Source of the DNA: Planctomycetales bacterium ZRK34
GTDB taxonomy: Bacteria; Planctomycetota; Phycisphaerae; Phycisphaerales; Zrk34
DNA: 64,000 bases
Direction: 5' to 3'
Assembly (NCBI GenBank): GCA_014873095.1
Contig: CP050848.1
Location: 4,833,850 to 4,897,849, forward strand
Shown here: positions 1 to 8,549 of the stretch, piece by piece
Layout of the letters: every line of letters begins with the position of its first letter
How positions within the stretch are numbered: position 1 is the stretch's first letter
The notes under the pieces: model-generated
The model's input: only the letters and a program-made list of their open reading frames with translations
The model's database searches: none
What the model was told of the DNA's origin: nothing
Position numbers and translations under genes: made by a program

Positions 1-1
1 G

Positions 2-1882
2 CTGGATCGACTGCTGTTCTGCGTCGGCGATGTGAAGCAGGCGATTTACGGATGGCGCGGCGGCATGGCGGAAATCTTTGACACGCTCGAACATCGCTGG
101 CCGGACCTCGATGTGCAGACGATGGATCAGACCCGGCGCTGCGCTCCGCCGATTGTCGATGCGGTCAACAGGGTGTTCGGCACGATGACGATGAACCCCG
201 CGGCGGCAGCGATAGCACCTGCGGCAGCCGCTTGGCATGATCGCTTCAATGAGCACACCGCCTTCATGACCGACTCGCCGGGGTATGTTCGGCTCGAGGT
301 CGCGCCGGAGCCGGATGACGATGAAAAGCCCAGACACGCCGTGTTGCGACATGCCGCTGACCGCATCGCTGAGATTGTCGAGCAGTGCCCGGGGCGGAGT
401 GTCGGTGTGCTGGTGCGGACCAACCGGGCCGTGGCGCGGCTGATCTATGAACTGCGTCACCCGGATCGGAACATCGACGCCAGCGAGGAGGGCGGCAGCC
501 CCGTGACGGATTGTGCGCCGGTGTCGGTGATCATGTCGCTGATGCACCTGGCGGATCATCCCGGCGACACGGCGGCTCGCTTTCATGTACAAACCAGCCC
601 GCTGGGCGAGATCGTCGGACTGACGGACATGCATGATGCGACCGCCGATCGCGTGGCGTATCAGGTGCGACAGGCGCTGCTGGAGCACGGGTACGGGCCG
701 ACGCTGGATCAATGGGCCCGGAAACTGTCGCCGGTGTGTTCGCGGCGTGAAACGATGCGGCTGAATCAGTTGGTGGAGTTGGGCCATCAATACGAGGCGG
801 ACGCCACCGTGCGGCCGTCACATTTCGTGCAGTACATCGCTGCGCAGCGCGTGGCGGATGTGACCCGGGCGGATGTGCGCGTGATGACGGTGCACCAGTC
901 CAAGGGGCTCGAGTTCGACATCGTGGTGCTGCCGGAGTTGGATGCGAAGCTGGGGCTCAGCGGGCGGGAGCAGGTGGTCGTGGAGCGTGATGCGGACAAT
1001 CCGGTCGGGCCGCCGGCGCGGATCACGCGATACCCGAAGGATGAACTGCGGGCGATGGATGCATCGCTTGACGCGATGCACGCGCAGACGGCGATGCAAG
1101 CGGTGCGTGAGAGCCTGTGCGTGTTGTATGTGGCGATGACGCGGGCCCGACACGCTTTGCACATGATCATTCCGCCGGCGAAGCGTTTGGGCGAGAGCTA
1201 TGCGGGCATCGTGCACGGGGCGCTGGCGACGGATTCATCCGCGCTGGCGGGCGCTGTGCTGTATGAACATGGCGATGCACAGTGGGTTCAGCATGTGGGG
1301 CCGTCGGAGCCGGCGGCAGCACCTCGTGAGGTGAAAACACTGACGCCGATGCTGGCGGCGTCGCGACACGATCGGATGATCCCGCGCCAGGCGCCTTCGC
1401 AACTGGAAGGTGGCACGTCGGTCGATCTGAATCGCATGTTGCAACTGCATGCCGGCGGGGGGCGGGCGTATGGCACGGGTGTTCACGAGCGGTTGGCGAA
1501 GATCGAGTGGGTCGATGCGTCGACCGATGAGCCGGCGCTGAAGTATGAGTCGATCCGGGCGGCGCTTCGGCGGGATCGATACCCGGCGGATCAGAATGTG
1601 AGCGTGCTGCGTGAACGCCCCTTCGCGGTGCGGCTCGACAGCGGTTTGCTCACCGGAACGATCGATCGGCTGGTGATCACCCGCGAAGGCGAGCGCGCCA
1701 CGGCGGCAGAGATCGTCGATTACAAGACCGACCGGGTGGAAGATGTCGAGGCATTGGCCGAGCACTATCGGCCGCAGATCGAGGCGTATCGCAAGGCGGT
1801 TGGTGTGATGTACGACCTGCCGGCGGAGAAGATCACGGCGAAGTTGTTGTTTTTGAGTGTGGGGCGGGTGGTGGAAATGTGA
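2..1882 (+). CDS. addA: AddA-type ATP-dependent helicase-nuclease, 5'-truncated
   Basis: This is the C-terminal part (about 626 residues) of a UvrD-family helicase fused to a RecB-like nuclease, a subunit of AddAB-type double-strand-break processing. The reading frame is open from base 2, so the start lies upstream of the window. Visible helicase motifs are GDVKQAIYGWRG (residues 10-21 of the visible part), TVHQSKGLEFDIVVLPE (near 293, motif V) and LYVAMTRARHAL (near 373, motif VI). The nuclease follows: GTGVHERL near 490, GTIDRLV near 552 and VDYKTD near 575, the active-site pattern of a PD-(D/E)XK nuclease. Both activities look intact. An AddB partner would be expected upstream, outside the window. 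A RecB-like protein of another subfamily is the alternative, but the C-terminal nuclease layout fits AddA best. Confidence 0.85.
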   Translation: MDRLLFCVGDVKQAIYGWRGGMAEIFDTLEHRWPDLDVQTMDQTRRCAPPIVDAVNRVFGTMTMNPAAAAIAPAAAAWHDRFNEHTAFMTDSPGYVRLEVAPEPDDDEKPRHAVLRHAADRIAEIVEQCPGRSVGVLVRTNRAVARLIYELRHPDRNIDASEEGGSPVTDCAPVSVIMSLMHLADHPGDTAARFHVQTSPLGEIVGLTDMHDATADRVAYQVRQALLEHGYGPTLDQWARKLSPVCSRRETMRLNQLVELGHQYEADATVRPSHFVQYIAAQRVADVTRADVRVMTVHQSKGLEFDIVVLPELDAKLGLSGREQVVVERDADNPVGPPARITRYPKDELRAMDASLDAMHAQTAMQAVRESLCVLYVAMTRARHALHMIIPPAKRLGESYAGIVHGALATDSSALAGAVLYEHGDAQWVQHVGPSEPAAAPREVKTLTPMLAASRHDRMIPRQAPSQLEGGTSVDLNRMLQLHAGGGRAYGTGVHERLAKIEWVDASTDEPALKYESIRAALRRDRYPADQNVSVLRERPFAVRLDSGLLTGTIDRLVITREGERATAAEIVDYKTDRVEDVEALAEHYRPQIEAYRKAVGVMYDLPAEKITAKLLFLSVGRVVEM

Positions 1883-1896
1883 AGTGGGGTGACCCC

Positions 1897-1923
1897 AACG
1901 CTTCGCTGCGCTCAGCATCGGGC
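1897..1923 (+). repeat. REP-like hairpin, GACGCTTCGC/GCTCAGCGTC family, copy 1
   Basis: An ACGCTTCGC...GCTCAGCATCGG element lies in the gap between the addA-like gene and mtnA. It is a diverged copy of a family that occurs five times in the window (also 9774-9808, 41691-41723, 45729-45767 and 55275-55313). The two halves are partly complementary (ACGCT...AGCAT) and could form a hairpin. Confidence 0.5.
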
Positions 1924-1928
1924 TTGTT

Positions 1929-1942
1929 GGTATGATGGCGGC
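1929..1942 (+). promoter_or_regulatory. Possible extended -10 element directly before mtnA (leaderless start?)
   Basis: TGGTATGAT (extended -10, TATGAT at 1931-1936) ends six bases before the ATG at 1943, and there is no Shine-Dalgarno sequence in between. Transcription would begin at or within a base or two of the start codon. No good -35 box is visible at the expected distance, so this rests on the -10 alone. Confidence 0.35.
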
Positions 1943-2926
<984 letters not shown>

Positions 2927-2959
2927 ACGGATTTCAACACGCCGGCGCGAGGTGCGCGG

Positions 2960-2988
2960 TTGCGGCGGCGTGTCGAACGGGACATAAT
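2960..2988 (+). promoter_or_regulatory. Predicted sigma-70 promoter for floA
   Basis: TTGCGG (2960-2965), a 17-bp spacer and CATAAT (2983-2988) lie about 40 bp upstream of the floA start. The -10 matches consensus at five of six positions. Confidence 0.55.
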
Positions 2989-3028
2989 GCTTTGACACTC
3001 TGACCTCAATTTTTAAGGGGGCTTGATC

Positions 3029-4066
3029 ATGTCAATCACGCTCGCAGCAGTCGGCGATTTGTTTTTCTGGATTCCGGTCGGTATCGGCATCATTGCGCTG
3101 CTGGTGCTGTTCTGGTTCATCGGCAAGTTCGGCAACCTGTGGATTCAGGCCACGGCCTCGGGCGCTCAGGTCAGCTTCGGCTCGCTGGTCGGGATGTGGC
3201 TGCGGAAGATCGACCCACGCGAGATCGTGATGGCGCGCATTCAGGCGGTCAAGTCGGGACTGGACGTTTCGACGAACCAGCTCGAAACGCATTACCTGGC
3301 GATCGGCGGGCGGCGCGGGCGCGTGCTGAACGTGATCAACGCGCTGATCGCCGCCGACCGCGCCAAGATCGCGCTGCCGTGGGACACCGCCTGCGCGATC
3401 GACCTGGCCGGTCGCGACATTTTCGATGCGGTGCAGACATCGGTGAACCCGAAGGTGATCGACTGCCCGTCGCCCTCGCAGGGCAAGTCAACGATCGACG
3501 CCGTCGCACAGGACGGCATTCAGATCAAGGCCCGAGCCCGCGTGACGGTGCGTGCGAACATCGCCCGCCTCGTCGGCGGCGCCACCGAAGAAACCATCAT
3601 CGCCCGCGTCGGCGAAGGCATCGTCACGACGATCGGCTCGTCGAGTTCGCACAAGGCGGTGCTGGAGAATCCCGACCGTATTTCGAAGGTCGTGCTTGAA
3701 AAGGGCCTCGATGCCGGCACGGCGTTTGAGATTCTCTCGGTCGACATCGCGGACATCGACGTCGGCGAGAACATCGGCGCCAAGCTGCAGGCCGACCAGG
3801 CCGAGGCGGACAAGCGCCGCTTCCAGGCCGAGGCGGAAAAGCGCCGCGCGATGGCCGTCGCCCAGGAGCAGGAGTTCCAGGCCGAGGTGCAGAAGAACCG
3901 GGCGTTGGTGGTGCTCGCCGAGGCGGAGATACCCAAGGCGATGGCCGAGTCTTTCCGCAGCGGCAACATGGGCATCATGGACTTCATGCGTTACAAGAAC
4001 ATCGCTGCCGACACGAAGATGCGCGACAACATCGGCGGCGGCTCGTCCGACAGCGGCAAGTCGTAA
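3029..4066 (+). CDS. floA: Flotillin-like protein FloA
   Basis: A 345-residue membrane-associated scaffold protein of the FloA family, which organises membrane microdomains. An N-terminal hydrophobic segment (about residues 9-33) is followed by an SPFH/PHB-like region with characteristic stretches such as RKIDPREIVMARI, LETHYLAIGGRRGRVLNVI and ARARVTVRANIARLVGG. A charged coiled coil rich in Ala, Glu and Lys (about 245-300) comes next. The length is typical of FloA. ATG 3029 is preferred to the in-frame TTG at 3023 because AAGGGGG lies just upstream. A short hairpin (CACACAA/TTGTGTG, 4103-4121) follows the gene but has no T-run. The gene stands alone between mtnA and a MATE transporter. Confidence 0.92.
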   Translation: MSITLAAVGDLFFWIPVGIGIIALLVLFWFIGKFGNLWIQATASGAQVSFGSLVGMWLRKIDPREIVMARIQAVKSGLDVSTNQLETHYLAIGGRRGRVLNVINALIAADRAKIALPWDTACAIDLAGRDIFDAVQTSVNPKVIDCPSPSQGKSTIDAVAQDGIQIKARARVTVRANIARLVGGATEETIIARVGEGIVTTIGSSSSHKAVLENPDRISKVVLEKGLDAGTAFEILSVDIADIDVGENIGAKLQADQAEADKRRFQAEAEKRRAMAVAQEQEFQAEVQKNRALVVLAEAEIPKAMAESFRSGNMGIMDFMRYKNIAADTKMRDNIGGGSSDSGKS

Positions 4067-4335
4067 CCGGCCATTAGCTTGTGCAATCTGAAACTGCCAC
4101 GCCACACAACGTGTTTGTGTGATGCTCGCATCCGTTTAGCGGAATTGTGATATTCATTGCGGAAGTGGCCAATCTGCGCGGCCGATGACTATACTTGATG
4201 CATCATGAGGCGCCGACCCGTACATCTGAGAAGGCTGTTTATCGCGTCGAACACCATGCGATGAACACGCCGCGTCGGGACTGATGTTTGTCCGGTCGTG
4301 TTTGTATTCCCTGATGACAATGTACGGTGCAGGCG

Positions 4336-5718
4336 ATGTCTGATCGATTACGATTTGGATTTGACGGCGGCGATGTGCGCGAGCTGATGAAGCTGGCGGC
4401 GCCGGTGGTGACGGTTCAACTGGGCATGATGCTCATGAACGTCGTCGACTCGGCGATGGTGGGGCATTACAGCGCGGTCGACCTGGCGGCAGTCGGCATG
4501 GGCAGCCTGTACATCTGGGGCATCAGCGTGGTGGCGATCGGGGTGCTGATGGCGTTTGACCCGGTGGTGTCGCAGGCGTTTGGAGCGGGCGACCATGTGG
4601 CGATGACGCGGGCGGCGCAGCGCGGGATGCTGCTGTCATTCGGGCTGGCGTGCGCCTCGGCGGTGATGGCGATGCCGGTTGAGCCATTCATGAACGTGAT
4701 GAATCAGCCGCCGGCGATTGTGCCGGGTGTGCGAAGCTATGTGCTGATCAACCTGGCGGGGCTGTGGCCGTTTTACATGTTTGTGGTGTTGCGGCAGATG
4801 CTTCAGGCGGCCGACCGTCTGCGACCGCTGGTGATCACGATCGTGCTGGCGAACCTCGGCAACGTCGTGCTCAACTGGGCGATGGTGTTCGGCCATCTGG
4901 GATCACCGGAGTTGGGGCTGATCGGCTCGGCCTGGGCGACGGTGATCAGCCGATGGGTCATGGTCATCGCGCTGCTGCTGACGGCAAGGCGTGATCTGAC
5001 CGGGTATCTGTTCACACGCACGCCGGGCACATTCGCACTGAGGCCGCTGATGCGGATCATCCGCCTCGGGCTGCCGATCGGGATATCGATGGCGCTGGAG
5101 TTCGGAGCATTTGCCACGGTGGCGATCTTCATGGGCGCGTTTGGCGAACGTTCGCTGGCGGCGCATCAGATCGCGCTGATGCTGGCGGCGTTGACATTCA
5201 TGGTGCCGCTGGGCATCAGCCAGGCGGCGGCCGTGCTGGTCGGGCGCGCCATCGGACGCGGACAGGCCGACCAGGCGCGGCGGTCGGCGACGGCGAGCAT
5301 GCTCGCGGCGGCTGGGTTCATGAGCGGCTCGGCGATCGTGTTTATGACGATGCCGACGCTGCTGGCGCGATGCTACACCGATGATGTCGACACGATCGCG
5401 ATGGCGGCGATGCTGGTACCGATCGCGGGGTTGTTTCAGATATTCGACGGCTTGCAGGTGGCCGCCAGCGGTGTGCTGCGCGGCGTCGGTGAAACACGCT
5501 GGCCGATGTATGTTCAGCTTGTGGGGCTCTGGCTGGTCGGGCTGCCGGTGTCGATCGGCGCGGGGGTGTTTTTCGGCGTCGGTGAGGTGGGATTGTGGTG
5601 GGGATTCGTGGCGGGGATCGGCGCGTCGGCGGCGTTGCTCTGCGCCGGCGTGTGGCGGCGCATGCGGGGGCCGCTGGATCGACTGGCGATTGATGAGCCG
5701 ACGGCAACGTCAGTGTAA
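4336..5718 (+). CDS. MATE-family multidrug/toxin extrusion transporter
   Basis: A 460-residue integral membrane protein with about twelve hydrophobic segments in two halves, typical of MATE (NorM/DinF-like) antiporters that export cationic or other small molecules using Na+ or H+ gradients. Family features include the N-terminal LAAPVVTVQLGMMLMNVVDSAMVGHY and the second-half stretch GLPIGISMALEFGAFATVAIFMG (only parts quoted are read here as motifs). The start is uncertain: ATG 4336 or GTG 4327, neither with a strong ribosome-binding site. A TATACT box upstream (about 4190) has no convincing -35. The gene ends ten bases before dinB. The substrate cannot be inferred. Confidence 0.9.
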   Translation: MSDRLRFGFDGGDVRELMKLAAPVVTVQLGMMLMNVVDSAMVGHYSAVDLAAVGMGSLYIWGISVVAIGVLMAFDPVVSQAFGAGDHVAMTRAAQRGMLLSFGLACASAVMAMPVEPFMNVMNQPPAIVPGVRSYVLINLAGLWPFYMFVVLRQMLQAADRLRPLVITIVLANLGNVVLNWAMVFGHLGSPELGLIGSAWATVISRWVMVIALLLTARRDLTGYLFTRTPGTFALRPLMRIIRLGLPIGISMALEFGAFATVAIFMGAFGERSLAAHQIALMLAALTFMVPLGISQAAAVLVGRAIGRGQADQARRSATASMLAAAGFMSGSAIVFMTMPTLLARCYTDDVDTIAMAAMLVPIAGLFQIFDGLQVAASGVLRGVGETRWPMYVQLVGLWLVGLPVSIGAGVFFGVGEVGLWWGFVAGIGASAALLCAGVWRRMRGPLDRLAIDEPTATSV

Positions 5719-5727
5719 AATGATCAC
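5716..5727 (+). promoter_or_regulatory. Possible -10 element directly before dinB (leaderless start?)
   Basis: TAAAAT (5716-5721) overlaps the stop codon of the MATE gene and ends six bases before the dinB ATG at 5728, with no Shine-Dalgarno sequence between. The spacing matches that seen before mtnA. The -35 is unclear (TTGATG at 5690 would give a 20-bp spacer). Confidence 0.35.
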
Positions 5728-6891
5728 ATGAGCGAGCCGCGGGTCATTCTGCATGTCGATATGGATGCGTTTTTCGCATCGATCGAGCAGTTGGATGATC
5801 CGTCGCTGCGCGGGCGGCCGGTGCTGGTGGGTTATGACGGTCCGCGCGGGGTGGTGGCGGCGGCGTCATACGAGGCGAGGCCTTTCGGGTGCCACTCGGC
5901 GCAGCCGATGTCGATCGCCAAACGGATGTGTCCGCAGGCGGTGATTGTGCCGGGGCGCGGCAGCCGGTATCGGGAGGTTTCGAAGAGGCTGTTCGAGATC
6001 TTCGATCGGTTCAGTCCGCTGGTGCAGCCGCTGAGTGTGGACGAGGCGTTTCTGGATGCCACCGGCACGCAGCGCCTCTTCGGACCGCCGGAAGAATTGG
6101 CCGCCACGCTCAAGCAGATCATCCGCGATGAGTTGGAGTTGACCGCGTCGGTCGGCGTGGCGCCCAACAAGTTTCTCGCCAAGCTCGCTTCGGATATGGA
6201 TAAGCCCGACGGGCTGACGGTGATCGAACCCGAGCGCGTGCTGGAGGTGCTCGACAAGCTGCCGATCGGGCGGATGTGGGGCATCGGCAAAGTCACCGAA
6301 AGCAAGTTGATTCAGCGTGGCGTCAACACGATCGGCGATTTGCGCCGCATGCCCCCGGAGTGGATGAAAGATCGCTTCGGGGCAGACGCCGAGCGTTATG
6401 CCAATCTCTGTCGCGGCATCGATGATCGCCCCGTCATGCCGGACTCACAGGCGAAGTCGATCAGCCACGAGCACACCTTCGACACCGACATCCCGGACCC
6501 TGATGCGGTGCGGCGCGTGTTGCTGGACCAGGTCGAGCAGGTCGCCCGTCGCGTGCGGCGACACGAGTTCAAGGCGAAATCCGTCACGCTCAAAATCCGC
6601 TTCGGCGACTTTCAAACCATCACGCGCAGTCAGAGCCTGGATCACCCGACCGATTCAACCGACGAGTTGTGGGCTGCGGCTCGGGCGATCTTCGACCGCT
6701 GGGCGTCGGCATCATTCAGCCCCGTGCGCCTGATCGGCATGGCGGCCGGTTCGCTCACGCAGGGCGAGGGCCAACTCGATCTGTTTGGCAATGACGAGTC
6801 GGATCGCCGCCGCGCCGTCGACGCCGCCACGGATGCCATCACAACCCGCTTCGGCAAACGCGCCATCCGACGGGGAGGGACATTAGACTAA
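5728..6891 (+). CDS. dinB: DNA polymerase IV (Y-family)
   Basis: A 387-residue error-prone translesion polymerase. The palm catalytic acidic residues appear in VDMDAFFASIEQ near the N-terminus and SVDEAFLD near residue 103. The thumb and little-finger regions follow, including GIGKVTESKLIQRGVNTIGDL, a helix-hairpin-helix segment. The C-terminal tail carries QLDLFGND, which resembles a beta-clamp-binding motif (QL[SD]LF). Length is usual for DinB. The gene begins ten bases after the MATE gene and its last four bases overlap, tail to tail, with the gene on the opposite strand. No LexA box was recognised upstream. Confidence 0.95.
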   Translation: MSEPRVILHVDMDAFFASIEQLDDPSLRGRPVLVGYDGPRGVVAAASYEARPFGCHSAQPMSIAKRMCPQAVIVPGRGSRYREVSKRLFEIFDRFSPLVQPLSVDEAFLDATGTQRLFGPPEELAATLKQIIRDELELTASVGVAPNKFLAKLASDMDKPDGLTVIEPERVLEVLDKLPIGRMWGIGKVTESKLIQRGVNTIGDLRRMPPEWMKDRFGADAERYANLCRGIDDRPVMPDSQAKSISHEHTFDTDIPDPDAVRRVLLDQVEQVARRVRRHEFKAKSVTLKIRFGDFQTITRSQSLDHPTDSTDELWAAARAIFDRWASASFSPVRLIGMAAGSLTQGEGQLDLFGNDESDRRRAVDAATDAITTRFGKRAIRRGGTLD

Positions 6892-8051
6892 TCCATCGCC
6901 ATCGCGCGGTCCTGACCCGGTGTGCGCCCGAGGCTGCGGCGGAAGACGGTGGACATGTACTGGGCGTGAATGTACCCGGCGCGGGCGGCGATGCGGTCCA
7001 GCGGCAGGTCGGTGCTGCGCAACAGTTCCCGGGCGAGCTTGAGTCGGACGCGGTCGATCTCCTGGTGGACGGTGCGGCCGAGTTGCTGTTTGAACCGTTG
7101 ATCGAGGCCGGTGCGCGACACGCCGACGTGATCCAGCACATCGTCGACGGCGATGCGCCGGCTCACATTTTCGCGGATGAACCGCACCGCATCGGCGACG
7201 AGCGTGTCCTCCATCGTGGTGATGTCGGTCGACTGGCGACAGGCGACGCTCAGCGGCGGCACGATGCGCCATTTCGACTTCGGTCGCCGACCGCGCATGA
7301 GTTGATCCAGCAGGGCGGCGGCCTCGGCGCCGATGCCGTGCGTGTTCTGCACGACGCTCGACAGCGGCGGGGCGGCCAGGTCGCAGACCAGTTCATCGTT
7401 GTCGACGCCGATGACCGCGATCGACTCGGGCACATGGATCTTCGCACGGCGGCAGGCTTCGAGCACGTGACGCGCCCGCAGGTCGTCACATGCCATCAGC
7501 CCGATCGGTGGCTGCAACTTCTTGAGCCACTTGACCATCTCCTTCTGAAGCGCTTCCCATCGGCTGGCGGTCTTGTAGCGCCCGATGAAGACCGAGCAGT
7601 CGCAGCCTGCTTCCTGCACGCGCTCGACGAATGCTTCCTGGCGAGCGTGGACCCACGGGTTGGTCGGCGTGCTGGGCAGGCCGGCGAAAGCGAAATGTCT
7701 GAAGCCGCGTTCCAGCAAATGATCGGCGGCCAGGCATCCGATCTGTCGATCATCGGAGTCGACGTAATAGCTGACCTTGGCGCGGGCGGCCACACCGCCG
7801 CCGCCGGCGATGCCGACCACGGGAACCTTCACGCCGGCGATCGCCTTGACGACGGCTTCGTCTTCGAGGTCGGCGATGATGCCGTCGCCGGCCCAGGTGC
7901 GCAGGTTCGGCATCTTGGTCAGCGGGTCGTCTTCGAAATACACGCTCCACCGCCCGGTCTTGCGCGCGTAGTCGGCGACGCCTTTGACGATGCCGCGATC
8001 GTAATACTTGTTGGCGTTGGTGATCAGCGCGACGTGCTTGTGTGCGGGCAC
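6888..8051 (-). CDS. XylR-like transcriptional regulator (LacI-type sensor plus AraC DNA-binding domain)
   Basis: A 387-residue regulator. Residues 1 to about 280 form a periplasmic-binding-protein-like sensor of the LacI/GalR type (VALITNANKYYDRGIVKGV, GLMACDDLRARHVLEACR, IAVIGVDNDELVCDLAAPPLSSV). The last 100 residues are an AraC-type double helix-turn-helix (VGVSRTGLDQRFKQQLG, ARELLRSTDLPLDRIAARAGY, FRRSLGRTP). This is the architecture of E. coli XylR and many planctomycete sugar regulators; the ligand is probably a sugar, but the sequence does not show which. The start is a GTG preceded by GGAG. Its promoter overlaps a short palindrome, which suggests autoregulation. Confidence 0.88.
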   Translation of the reverse strand: MPAHKHVALITNANKYYDRGIVKGVADYARKTGRWSVYFEDDPLTKMPNLRTWAGDGIIADLEDEAVVKAIAGVKVPVVGIAGGGGVAARAKVSYYVDSDDRQIGCLAADHLLERGFRHFAFAGLPSTPTNPWVHARQEAFVERVQEAGCDCSVFIGRYKTASRWEALQKEMVKWLKKLQPPIGLMACDDLRARHVLEACRRAKIHVPESIAVIGVDNDELVCDLAAPPLSSVVQNTHGIGAEAAALLDQLMRGRRPKSKWRIVPPLSVACRQSTDITTMEDTLVADAVRFIRENVSRRIAVDDVLDHVGVSRTGLDQRFKQQLGRTVHQEIDRVRLKLARELLRSTDLPLDRIAARAGYIHAQYMSTVFRRSLGRTPGQDRAMAMD

Positions 8052-8090
8052 GGGAAGCTCCGTGAGAAGGTCGCCCGAGGGGTGTTAAAT

Positions 8091-8119
8091 ATTGTACACA
8101 ATCATGCGATATCTTGCAA
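8091..8119 (-). promoter_or_regulatory. Promoter of the XylR-like gene with overlapping palindromic operator candidate
   Basis: On the minus strand, TTGCAA (8119-8114), a 17-bp spacer and TACAAT (8096-8091) form a good sigma-70 promoter. The -10 lies inside an inverted repeat ATTGT-AC-ACAAT (8091-8102). A regulator bound there would block RNA polymerase, so this is a plausible autoregulatory site. Confidence 0.6.
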
Positions 8120-8147
8120 TTGTCATCTGCGATAAGCCGGCCATAAT
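8120..8147 (+). promoter_or_regulatory. Sigma-70 promoter for the 8.2-kb structured RNA
   Basis: TTGTCA (8120-8125), a 16-bp spacer and CATAAT (8142-8147), each matching consensus at five of six positions. Its -35 directly abuts the -35 of the divergent regulator gene, so the two promoters are back to back. The predicted transcript start is near 8154. Confidence 0.65.
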
Positions 8148-8153
8148 ACACCT

Positions 8154-8327
8154 GTCGAGCGAAGCAAAGCAGTTGCCCGGCCCACCCGTCCCCGGGCCGG
8201 CGACTGAGAATAAGCTAAGCTTTGCAGGGTTGGAAAAACAACCTTGGCGGGATGTGTTCTGATTGGATCAGAACCCCAGCCTTGCAAAGCACTCAACCGT
8301 CAGGCTCCGGTCTGGCGGTTGTTTTTT
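8154..8327 (+). ncRNA. Unrecognised structured small RNA with intrinsic terminator
   Basis: About 174 nt between a strong promoter and a terminator, with no plausible protein. Visible helices: a 12-bp hairpin with one bulge (8171-8205); an outer stem GCTTTGCA/TGCAAAGC (8219-8226 with 8283-8290) enclosing two hairpins, GGTTG/CAACC (8228-8243) and GTTCTGAT/ATCAGAAC (8256-8274, perfect, 3-nt loop); and the terminator hairpin (8295-8320) with its T-run. The branched fold does not match 6S RNA, tmRNA, RNase P or a riboswitch known to me. A trans-acting small RNA is the simplest reading, because the terminator separates it from the SRP RNA that follows. I could not run a covariance search. Confidence 0.5.
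8295..8327 (+). terminator. Intrinsic terminator of the structured RNA
   Basis: AACCGTCAG (8295-8303) pairs with CTGGCGGTT (8312-8320), including one G-U pair, around an 8-nt loop, followed by six T (8322-8327). Confidence 0.75.
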
Positions 8328-8359
8328 GCGCCGTGGGGCGGTGTGAACGTTGTCGGGCT

Positions 8360-8388
8360 TTGCTTCCGGGGGGCGGGCCGTCTATATT
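8360..8388 (+). promoter_or_regulatory. Predicted promoter of the SRP RNA
   Basis: TTGCTT (8360-8365), a 17-bp spacer and TATATT (8383-8388). The predicted start, near 8395, falls just before the long terminal helix of the SRP RNA. Confidence 0.6.
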
Positions 8389-8394
8389 GGGGTG

Positions 8395-8525
8395 CTTCGT
8401 CGCTTCCGCGAGCGGCCGGGCCCGATGCACGGGTGGCCCGTGAACCTGGTCAGGGTCGGAAGGCAGCAGCCATAAGCGGCCGTCGCCCGGTGCCGTTGGT
8501 GTCCTGGTCGCTCGCGGAAGCGATG
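8395..8525 (+). ncRNA. ffs: Signal recognition particle RNA (bacterial small type)
   Basis: The conserved SRP core is present: CCTGGTCAGGGTCGGAAGG followed by CAGCAGCC (about 8444-8472), with the GGAA tetraloop and the asymmetric loop that bind Ffh. A perfect 15-bp terminal helix joins 8400-8414 (TCGCTTCCGCGAGCG) to 8509-8523, giving a rod of about 125-130 nt, somewhat longer than E. coli 4.5S RNA. The RNA targets ribosomes making membrane and exported proteins together with Ffh and FtsY. Its position just upstream of dnaX is the order found in many bacteria. The exact ends are inferred from the helix and the promoter. Confidence 0.93.
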
Positions 8526-8549
8526 AATAAAGCCCATAGTTCTGAGCAT

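Noticed and set aside
8154..8327. 6S RNA, tmRNA or RNase P RNA as identity of the structured RNA
   Set aside because: 6S has one long rod with a central bubble, whereas this is branched; the tmRNA and RNase P signature sequences are absent.
8244..8549. N-terminal extension of dnaX
   Set aside because: It would translate the terminator and the whole SRP RNA; the family start MSYTALARRYRS begins at 8550.
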